From: DASYKS01 sp035995205
GTDB taxonomy: Bacteria; Acidobacteriota; Thermoanaerobaculia; Multivoradales; UBA5704
Direction of reading: 5' to 3'
DNA: 64,000 bases
NCBI GenBank assembly: GCA_035995205.1
Contig: DASYKS010000104.1
Span: 35,057-99,056 of the forward strand
Of this stretch, positions 57,592-64,000 are shown one piece after another; within the stretch, counting starts at the first letter, position 1; each line of letters starts with the position of its first letter. The notes below the pieces were generated by a model. That model searched no databases and had not been told where the DNA came from. It was given only the letters and a program-made list of their open reading frames with translations. The position numbers and the translations under genes were made by a program.

Positions 57592-58758
57592 TCAGGCTAC
57601 CCGGGGCACTTCGACAGGCTCCTGACCGTTGATTACGGGCGCCGTGGTGAACGTTGCCTCAATCCGGCGGCTGCCGGTCAGCTTGGCGTATAGAGCCAGG
57701 GACTGTGCGACGACCTGGTCCATGTTGTAGTAGCGGTAGGTAGCCAGGCGTCCGGTGAAAAGCACGTTCGGCGTTGCCTCGGCGAGCGCTTGGTAGCGTT
57801 TGTAGATCGCGGCGTTTTCAGCGCGCGGAATCGGGTAGTACGGATCGCCTTCCTCTTGGGGGAACTCGTAGACCAAGCTCGTCTTTGCGTGCCGCTGTCC
57901 GGTCAGATATTTGAACTCGGTGACCCGCGTATACAGGTGCTCGTTGGGATAGTTGATCACCGCCGCGGGCTGCGCACGCTGTTGGGAAACCGTTTCGTGC
58001 TCGAAACGGAGAGATCGATACGGCAGCTTGCCGTAACACAGGCCGAAGAATTCGTCGATCGGCCCGGTATAGATCATCTGCCGGTAGGGAATGACGCCCT
58101 CGATCTCGCGGTAGTCGCAATTCAAGAGCACCTTGATTCCCTCATGATCGAGCAGGTTCTCGAACATCCGGGTATAACCGTGCAGAGGCATCGCCTGATA
58201 CCGATCGGTAAAGTAACGATCGTCCCGGTTGGTTCGGACCGGCACCCTGGCGGTCACCGAGGCATCGAGATCGGAGGGATCGAGGCCCCACTGCTTGCGC
58301 GTGTAACCGCGAAAGAACTTCTCGTAGAGATCCCGTCCGACGCGGGAAACTACCACGTCTTCCGACGTACGTATCCTTTCGCAGGGCTCGGCGACGGCGG
58401 TAAAAAACCGCTCCAGACCTTCGCTTGAAAGGCGTAGCCCGTAGAGCCGATTGATCGTATCGAGATTGATCGGCATTGGAACCAACCTTCCGTCGACGCT
58501 CGCCTTGACCCGATGCTCGTAAGGGCGCCAAGAGGTGAACAGCGATAGATATTCAAAAACCTCCCGCGAGTTGGTGTGAAAGATGTGCGGGCCGTAGCGG
58601 TGCACCAAGATGCCTTCCGCGTCGTAATGGTCATAGGCATTGCCACTGATGTGCGGTCGGCGGTCGACGAGAAGCACTTTTTTCCCGGAACCACGGGCCA
58701 AACGTTCGGCGAGGACGCTTCCGGCAAATCCGGCGCCGACGATCATGTAGTCAAACAT
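57592..58758 (-). CDS. glf: UDP-galactopyranose mutase
   Basis: This 388-residue flavoenzyme converts UDP-galactopyranose to UDP-galactofuranose. The FAD-binding motif is YMIVGAGFAGSVLAERLA; the family motifs HRYGPHIFHT, KQWGLDPSDL, YTGPIDEFF and MDQVVAQSLALY are present. A GAGGAG ribosome site supports ATG 58758. It lies just after a glycosyltransferase gene on the same strand, pointing to galactofuranose-containing surface glycan. Confidence 0.95.
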   Translation of the reverse strand: MFDYMIVGAGFAGSVLAERLARGSGKKVLLVDRRPHISGNAYDHYDAEGILVHRYGPHIFHTNSREVFEYLSLFTSWRPYEHRVKASVDGRLVPMPINLDTINRLYGLRLSSEGLERFFTAVAEPCERIRTSEDVVVSRVGRDLYEKFFRGYTRKQWGLDPSDLDASVTARVPVRTNRDDRYFTDRYQAMPLHGYTRMFENLLDHEGIKVLLNCDYREIEGVIPYRQMIYTGPIDEFFGLCYGKLPYRSLRFEHETVSQQRAQPAAVINYPNEHLYTRVTEFKYLTGQRHAKTSLVYEFPQEEGDPYYPIPRAENAAIYKRYQALAEATPNVLFTGRLATYRYYNMDQVVAQSLALYAKLTGSRRIEATFTTAPVINGQEPVEVPRVA

Positions 58759-58787
58759 CGAATTACTCCTCGGTGACGGGGGAAGGA

Positions 58788-59981
58788 TCATCGAAAGACT
58801 GAAGGGGACGAGCGAGCGCCGGATCGGGCGGGACGCCGTTTCGTTTCCATCACTGCGTCAATTTCATTGGACATAAGGCGCCAGGTCTCGTCCCACGACA
58901 TCTGGGCCAGATGGGCGTCCACACGATCGAGCCAACTCTGAGAATCGGTCGCCCCCAGACAGCGCTCAACCGCGGCCGCGAAATCTTCGATACCCTGGGC
59001 GATCTCGACCAGACCGAGACGACCGTAGGGTTCGATCACATCATTGATCGGAGTCGAGACCACCCGCCGGCCGCCGGCCAAATACTCGGGCGTCTTGGTC
59101 GGGCTGATGAACCGGGTCGAGTCGTTCGCGGCAAAGGGCAGAAGCGCAACGTCCCAGCCTGCGAGATAGGCGGGCAGCTCTCCATATCCCTTCCCGCCGA
59201 GGAAATGGAGATTCTTGGCCTTCGGCAGCGATTGCGGATCAATCTTCACCACGGGACCGATCAGGACCAGGTGCCAGTCGGGACGAGCGACCGCCAGACC
59301 CGCCACCAGATCCACATCGAACCGTTCGTCGATCACGCCGAAAAATCCCAGTCGGGGATGCGGGATTTCCGCCTGATCGGCCGGTTCCGTGGCCTCGGCC
59401 AGACACCGGGCGCGACCGAAATGGGTCGCCTCGATGCTGCTCGGAAAGAGATGAACCGACGAATGGCGAGGACTCTTGGCTTCAAACAGCGATCGACCTC
59501 CGGTAAAGACGAGGTCGGCGCGGAAGAGTAGCTCCGCCTCTCGCGGCAGAAGCTGCGGCGGGGCGCCGACGAAAAGCGAAAGCTCGTCCATGCAGTCGTA
59601 AATGACCGCGGAGGCCTCGATCGCCGTCGTCCAGGCGAGCGCCATTGGCGTCCAATACCAGAACACCGGGCGGGTGATTCCCTGCTCCGACAGGAACGCC
59701 GAGACGAGACTCGCGATCGTCCGCTCGACGGCATCGAGATCGCGGGCGAGGAAAGGAGGTAGTTGCGGCACGACGATGACGACCCCTTCGGGAGACCTGC
59801 TGAGATCGAGCCCAGCCCCCGCGCCGTCGTCCACCCAGATCGGCTCTTCCACGAAGAAGACCTGCCGTTCGCGAGCGCAGCGTGCCATGAGGTGCTGCGG
59901 ACGCTGGGTGACGAAATTCCATCGCAGGTGGGAAAAGGCTACGAGAGCCGGCTTTCCAGCCGCTTCCTCTCGGAGAGGCAT
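58788..59981 (-). CDS. Glycosyltransferase, GT4-like
   Basis: This 397-residue cytoplasmic glycosyltransferase starts near SHLRWNFVTQRPQHLMARCA. It contains VIYDCMDELSLF and, in the C-terminal half, LGFFGVIDERFDVDL, WDVALLPF and SPTKTPEYLAGGRRVV, the GT-B donor-binding pattern. It begins 16 bases after the glycosidase gene and precedes glf. A role as galactofuranosyl or similar transferase is inference from that neighbour. Confidence 0.85.
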   Translation of the reverse strand: MPLREEAAGKPALVAFSHLRWNFVTQRPQHLMARCARERQVFFVEEPIWVDDGAGAGLDLSRSPEGVVIVVPQLPPFLARDLDAVERTIASLVSAFLSEQGITRPVFWYWTPMALAWTTAIEASAVIYDCMDELSLFVGAPPQLLPREAELLFRADLVFTGGRSLFEAKSPRHSSVHLFPSSIEATHFGRARCLAEATEPADQAEIPHPRLGFFGVIDERFDVDLVAGLAVARPDWHLVLIGPVVKIDPQSLPKAKNLHFLGGKGYGELPAYLAGWDVALLPFAANDSTRFISPTKTPEYLAGGRRVVSTPINDVIEPYGRLGLVEIAQGIEDFAAAVERCLGATDSQSWLDRVDAHLAQMSWDETWRLMSNEIDAVMETKRRPARSGARSSPSVFR

Positions 59982-59997
59982 TGCTACGTCGGGGAGT

Positions 59998-61194
59998 TTA
60001 GATGGAAGCAAGGAACACCTCTGTTGGGGTTGGAGAGATCGGAAGGATGTCGGGGGGCGCGGCCGGATAGATCCGGGCGTTTCGAAACGACCCAGAAGAG
60101 GCGCACAACGCCTGCTGGCGAGCGAGCTCGCGGGCGAGGGGCTCGTAAATCTCCCGCCGACCGGTCTCGTCGGCATAGCCCCAAAGGCCTGTCGGACATC
60201 GCCGCTCGTCGTCCCACGCGGGGTAATCCACGACCGGGTAGAGACAGATCCCTTCGACCGGCACCTTCTGGTGGATCGCCGAGCGAACCTCGTCGGCCAC
60301 GTAGGCAAGCCAGCCGGGACGCTCGTCACCTTCGGCGCCGGTCTCGGAAAGGACCAGCGGCCGGCGATAGCGTTCATGGACTTCGACGAGGAGTTGCCGC
60401 AGGGGGCGATACGACGGCTCGCCGCGGAGTAGTTTCGGGCCTCCCCAAAGCCATTGATTTCCTGGATAGAAGTTAACGCCGACCAGGTCGAGACAGCCGT
60501 AATCACCGCCGAGCTCCGGCCAGAGCCGGCCGGCGATGGCGTCGAGGGCCTGGAACTGGGCACGGTGAAAGCCTTCGGCCGCGGCGCGTTCCTCCGGCGA
60601 GCCGGTTTCCGCCGCGACATGAATGAGCGGCTCGGAATGAAGGATCCGCGCGCGCGGATCGACGCTTCGAATCGCTTCGATCGCCGCGAGGGATGCGCGG
60701 ATCAGCTGCCTTTTGAGCTCCGGGGCGCGCCAGCAGGCGAATGGATTCATCTCGGCCGCTTCGGCGCCCGCCCAAGCCCAGAAAGAGATCTCGTTGATCG
60801 GGGTATAGAAAGGAATTTCGTCCGTCTCGGCGCGGAGCAGCAAAGCGAACGCCCGGCAATAAGCCGCGATCTCCCGAATGAACTCGGGCTTCCAGATGTC
60901 GATCTCCTCGGGCCAACCGTAATGGCAGAGATCCCAGATCACTTGCACGCCGCAATCCCGCGCCGCACGCGCACGGGAGCGGAGGGCGGCCAAGTCGAGC
61001 GATCCTCCACGCGCGGCCGCCGGCCAAGAGACGCCGTCTCGCACGGTATTTATTCCGTGAGCCCGAAGGCGTCGGTAGTCCTCGCCCGCGAATCGGTCGT
61101 GCCGGGTCGCGGCTATGAGGTCCAGCCGGCGACCACAGCGCAATTGGTGACAGGAGGCCTCGAAGCCCCCGACCCAAAAACTCTTCAACTCCAT
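59998..61194 (-). CDS. Clan GH-A glycoside hydrolase (beta-glycosidase-like)
   Basis: This 398-residue TIM-barrel hydrolase has FWVGGFEASCHQ at the N-terminus, VIWDLCHYGWPEEID, the acid/base Glu in FYTPINEISFW, and the nucleophile Glu in LVLSETGAEGDERPGW. It resembles GH1/GH5-like beta-glycosidases. No signal peptide is visible from ATG 61194. With the glycosyltransferase and glf it forms a small glycan unit. The start is uncertain because no strong ribosome site precedes it. Confidence 0.78.
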   Translation of the reverse strand: MELKSFWVGGFEASCHQLRCGRRLDLIAATRHDRFAGEDYRRLRAHGINTVRDGVSWPAAARGGSLDLAALRSRARAARDCGVQVIWDLCHYGWPEEIDIWKPEFIREIAAYCRAFALLLRAETDEIPFYTPINEISFWAWAGAEAAEMNPFACWRAPELKRQLIRASLAAIEAIRSVDPRARILHSEPLIHVAAETGSPEERAAAEGFHRAQFQALDAIAGRLWPELGGDYGCLDLVGVNFYPGNQWLWGGPKLLRGEPSYRPLRQLLVEVHERYRRPLVLSETGAEGDERPGWLAYVADEVRSAIHQKVPVEGICLYPVVDYPAWDDERRCPTGLWGYADETGRREIYEPLARELARQQALCASSGSFRNARIYPAAPPDILPISPTPTEVFLASI

Positions 61195-61409
61195 GGCGAC
61201 CACAAATTGCAACCCGCGCGCCACAGCGGAAGCCCGGGCTCCTAGGTTTACGGAACCGATTGGACCGGATTTTTTCAGCAGAGCTCGAGGAGGGTCCGGC
61301 AAAAGTTGCAGCGATCGTGCGATTCTTGGGAGAGGGAACAGGCCGTATCCGAATCATGTAATGAAGCTTGGGGAAGCCCCGGTTCTCCGCCACCGGGACT
61401 TCCCTTCTA

Positions 61410-62597
61410 CTAGACCTCTACCGGCGCGGGGCCGGCCGGCGTCAAGACCACCTTCCGGCAGTCTTCCTCTTTTTCGTTGAAGATCCGGTAGCCTTCCGCG
61501 GCCTTCTCCAGCGGCAGATGGTGAGTGATCAGCACCTCGGGATGAAGCTCCCCCGCTTCGATATGTTGTAGAAGCTCCGGCAGATAGCGCTGGGCATGAG
61601 TCTGGCCAGCCTTGAACGTCAATCCTTTTTCGAAGGCGTCGCCGAACAGGAATCCGTGGATGAACCCGGCGTAGACTCCAGGAACGCTGACCGTCCCACC
61701 TCGGCGCGTGGCGGCGATCGCCTGCCGCAACACCTTTCCGCTCGATCCCTCAAGCTTCAGATCGGTCATCACGGTCTCAAGCGCGCTTCCCTTCGCCTCG
61801 AAGCCGACCGCATCGATCGATGCGTCGACGCCCCGGTTGTCCGTCGCGGCGAGGATTCGTTCCGCAGGATCCTCCTCCCGATCGAAATGGATCGGCTCGA
61901 CGCCGTAAGTCTCCACTGCGAACTGCAGCCGGTAATCGTGGTGATCGATCATGAAGATCCTGTCGACCCCGAGAAGACGAGCGCAGGCCGCCGTCATGCA
62001 ACCCACCGGTCCAGCCCCGAAGATGGCGAGGCTCCCCCCCGGCCCGATCCCGGCGTTCAAAACCGCCTGGTAGCCGGTGGGAAGGATGTCGGAAAGGAAG
62101 AGAACCTGGTCGTCGCCAAGCCCGTCGGAAATCTTGATCGGCCCGACGTTGGCCTGGGGTACACGCACGAGCTCCGCCTGTCCACCGGGTATTCCGCCGT
62201 AGAGATGGCTGTACCCGAAAAGGGCGGCGCCCGGACGCGCCTGCTTCTTGTTGATGATCGCTCCTCGGCCGGTATTCGTGGTCTCGCAGGCGGCATAGAG
62301 ATCTTTCTGACAGAAGAAGCAGGTGCCGCAGGAGATCGTGAAGGGTACGACGACGCGGTCGCCGCGTTGCAGCCGCGTCACGCCCTTCCCCGCCTCCTCG
62401 ACGATTCCCATGAATTCGTGTCCGAGAATGTCGCCGTCCTTCATGCCCGGAATCTTGCCCCGGTAGATGTGGAGATCCGAGCCGCAGATCGCGGTCGCGG
62501 TAATCCGTAGGATAATGTCGTCCGGATCCTCGATTTTGGGATCGGGGACGGTTTCGACGCGAACATCCTTGCTTCCCTGATAAGTCAGTGCTTTCAT
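61410..62597 (-). CDS. Zinc-dependent alcohol/formaldehyde dehydrogenase
   Basis: This 395-residue MDR enzyme has catalytic zinc ligands in TAICGSDLHIYRG and LGHEFMG. Structural zinc cysteines are in CGTCFFCQKDLYAAC, and the nucleotide fold is AIFGAGPVGCMTAACARLLG. The insert and length match glutathione-independent formaldehyde dehydrogenase-like ADHs. It probably detoxifies aldehydes using NAD. AAGGAG precedes the ATG. It is the middle gene between glycan genes and the SDR, all on the minus strand. Confidence 0.9.
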   Translation of the reverse strand: MKALTYQGSKDVRVETVPDPKIEDPDDIILRITATAICGSDLHIYRGKIPGMKDGDILGHEFMGIVEEAGKGVTRLQRGDRVVVPFTISCGTCFFCQKDLYAACETTNTGRGAIINKKQARPGAALFGYSHLYGGIPGGQAELVRVPQANVGPIKISDGLGDDQVLFLSDILPTGYQAVLNAGIGPGGSLAIFGAGPVGCMTAACARLLGVDRIFMIDHHDYRLQFAVETYGVEPIHFDREEDPAERILAATDNRGVDASIDAVGFEAKGSALETVMTDLKLEGSSGKVLRQAIAATRRGGTVSVPGVYAGFIHGFLFGDAFEKGLTFKAGQTHAQRYLPELLQHIEAGELHPEVLITHHLPLEKAAEGYRIFNEKEEDCRKVVLTPAGPAPVEV

Positions 62598-62719
62598 CGT
62601 GGACTCCTTGCAGGGAGAACGCACGAGCCCACAGCGACCGAAGCTCCGAGAGATCTCGCGGAGCCTCGCTCAGCGAGAATCGAATATCGGCCGATGCGGG
62701 CAGGGCGCTGGCCCGCCGG

Positions 62720-63631
62720 CTATGTTTGTTTCGGATTTTCCTCGACACCCCCGGAGCCGTGGATACGCCCGTCCTCCCCGGGACCGAAGAGGATGCCCTC
62801 CGGGTTTCGCGGCAGCTCCTCATAGTGCTGTTCGTCCGACTGCTTCGCGACCATCAGCTCCACGAGAGAAGGCACCAGATTCCACATCGTGGTATCGATC
62901 TTCGACCGGGTTCCCACTTTGACGTCGCGCCGGGGATTTTCAGCCGCGTCGAGGATCGCATCCGCGACCTCTTCCGGTTGAATCTTGGGATCCGGAAGCT
63001 TCGGCTCACGTGCCATGTAGTTGCGCGCGTGCTGAGGGAAAGGCGTGTCGACCGCGGTCGGTTGGATCAGCGTTATCGAGACCGGCCGGCCGGCGATCTC
63101 CGCCACCTCGATGCGGAGAGCATCCGTGAATCCCTTGACCGCGTGCTTCGTGGCGGAGTACATTCCTTGCAGGGGAGCGACCACGTCGGATAACTCGCTG
63201 CCCACGTTGATCAACGCCGCTCCGGAGGTTTCCAGGCAGCGCAGGCCAATCAGGGAGCCATTGACCACTCCCCAGAAGTTGATGTCAAACAGCCGGCGGT
63301 TGTCCTCTTCGGAGACCTCTTCCAGCCGGCCGTAGATCGACGTACCGGCATTGTTGACCCAGGTATCGACCCGACCGAAGGTGTCGACCGCCGTTCGCGC
63401 GATCCTCTCCAAGTCCTCGACGTTTCCGACATCGGCCACGACGCTCAACGCTGTGCCGCCGGCCGCCTCGATTTCCCGACCGATTTGCTGCAGCGCGGGT
63501 TCGTTGCGAGCCGCCAGGACCACTTTGGCTCCCTTTGCCGCCGCCTTCTTCGCGGTCGCCAGCCCGATTCCGCTCGACGCGCCCGTAATCACGATGACCT
63601 GCTGCGGTAAGGGTTTCAGCTCGATGTCCAT
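62720..63631 (-). CDS. Short-chain dehydrogenase/reductase
   Basis: This 303-residue classical SDR has cofactor motif VITGASSGIGLAT, NNAG (TWVNNAGTSIYG), catalytic Ser in INVGSELSD and YxxxK in YSATKHAVKG. The ~60-residue C-terminal extension (DEQHYEELPRNPEGILFGPG) is typical of SDRs found in stress-gene clusters. AAGGAG lies upstream of the ATG. Substrate is unknown. Confidence 0.9.
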   Translation of the reverse strand: MDIELKPLPQQVIVITGASSGIGLATAKKAAAKGAKVVLAARNEPALQQIGREIEAAGGTALSVVADVGNVEDLERIARTAVDTFGRVDTWVNNAGTSIYGRLEEVSEEDNRRLFDINFWGVVNGSLIGLRCLETSGAALINVGSELSDVVAPLQGMYSATKHAVKGFTDALRIEVAEIAGRPVSITLIQPTAVDTPFPQHARNYMAREPKLPDPKIQPEEVADAILDAAENPRRDVKVGTRSKIDTTMWNLVPSLVELMVAKQSDEQHYEELPRNPEGILFGPGEDGRIHGSGGVEENPKQT

Positions 63632-63939
63632 CGTTCACGCTCCTTCTTCGGGGCGACTTGCAGCCCGTTGACGACTCGGTGCCTCCCGAATCGATGTCCT
63701 TGGCTGCGTTTGCTCGATTTGTGCCAGGAAGATTGGTGCGGGGCCGCCGCCCGGGGGCAACGCAGAGAGGTCGGCATTCCTTTCCAGCGCCGGAAAAAAT
63801 CGCACCCCGAAAACCTTGCAATCGAGAAGCGCCGGACCCGACTACGCCGCCGGAGAAATCCGGATTTATCGCGGGCATTCGATTTGCACAGCGCCCCCCA
63901 TCGCCGGCCTGTTGCCGGCAACGACTCGAAGGAGATGTT
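63632..63939. other. Divergent intergenic region with a small hairpin
   Basis: This 308-base gap lies between the minus SDR gene and the plus gene at 63940. It holds a perfect GCCGGC-CTGTT-GCCGGC stem at 63903-63919, about 20 bases before the next ATG. No coding region is supported on either strand. Promoters for both directions must lie here, but I cannot pin them down. Confidence 0.4.
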
Positions 63940-64000
63940 ATGCCTGACAAACCGAAGAGCTCCGACCGGTCCGACAGTTCCTCCAAGACGAGCGATCAGG
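63940..64000 (+). CDS. Small hydrophilic protein, cut by window edge
   Basis: Only 20 residues are visible: MPDKPKSSDRSDSSSKTSDQ. A strong GAAGGAGA ribosome site precedes the ATG. The Ser/Asp/Lys composition and the MPD start resemble the 62-residue protein at 54928-55116. Confidence 0.55.
   Translation, partial: MPDKPKSSDRSDSSSKTSDQ

Overview
This is a GC-rich bacterial chromosome segment, by eye roughly two-thirds G+C, that is densely coded. It carries no rRNA, tRNA or CRISPR array that I can see. The gene content fits Acidobacteriota best, perhaps near Thermoanaerobaculia. Pointers are an ADOP-type MacB/FtsX orphan permease at the left edge, DUF5666-type lipoproteins, a PATAN/DUF4388 protein, many lipoproteins with lipoboxes, and an HspR-type heat-shock operon. 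The phylum call is inference from gene style; no marker gene is present.

Layout. 1-4218: the 5' part of an ADOP permease (minus), then a FIST sensor and a PAS-GGDEF-EAL c-di-GMP protein (plus). 4292-8243: two amino-acid permeases, then a shrunken third permease between two REP-like hairpin elements. 8251-12993 (minus): a four-gene Gld-like ABC export operon. 13155-17038: a small coiled-coil protein, then a minus operon of deoC, dedA, a zincin and a K+ channel. 17121-22004 (plus): a coupled operon of carbamoyltransferase, SGNH-like protein and membrane GGDEF cyclase. 22090-26199 (minus): DnaC-like ATPase, membrane protein and SpoIID/SPOR lipoprotein. 26260-27927 (plus): a TlpA-like thioredoxin lipoprotein and a secreted Cys-rich peptide. 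27943-30713 (minus): heat-shock operon dnaK-hsp20-hspR. 30902-34342 (minus): DUF1844, TPR membrane protein and PATAN protein. 34494-35285: MazG. 35287-36533 (minus): a RES/Xre toxin-antitoxin pair. 36578-40769: tesA-like lipase divergent from a YbbA/YbbP-type ABC exporter. 40859-44186 (minus): an envC / S41 / polysaccharide-deacetylase cell-division cluster in which the S41 protein has lost its catalytic residues. 44201-52913: two alkaline-phosphatase-superfamily membrane proteins, a prolyl oligopeptidase and a DUF5666-like lipoprotein. A two-gene TIR/deoxyribosyltransferase-like module sits between direct repeats of the lipoprotein 3' end (46968-48400). Next to it lies a 20-bp-period palindrome array (48517-48715). 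53040-54800: HicBA toxin-antitoxin and a graveyard of broken genes. 54928-64000: what looks like a stress/envelope island. It holds a small hydrophilic protein, a hybrid histidine kinase, DUF6328, UDP-galactopyranose mutase with a glycosyltransferase and a glycosidase, a zinc alcohol dehydrogenase, an SDR, and a second small hydrophilic protein cut by the window edge.

Functionally the window is dominated by envelope work (transport, lipoproteins, peptidoglycan hydrolase control, galactofuranose-type glycan) and by c-di-GMP or two-component signalling. It also has three small conflict modules: RES/Xre, HicBA and the TIR-like pair. The best candidates for something undescribed are the TIR-like two-gene module between duplicated lipoprotein ends, the periodic palindrome array beside it, and the carbamoyltransferase-SGNH-diguanylate cyclase operon.
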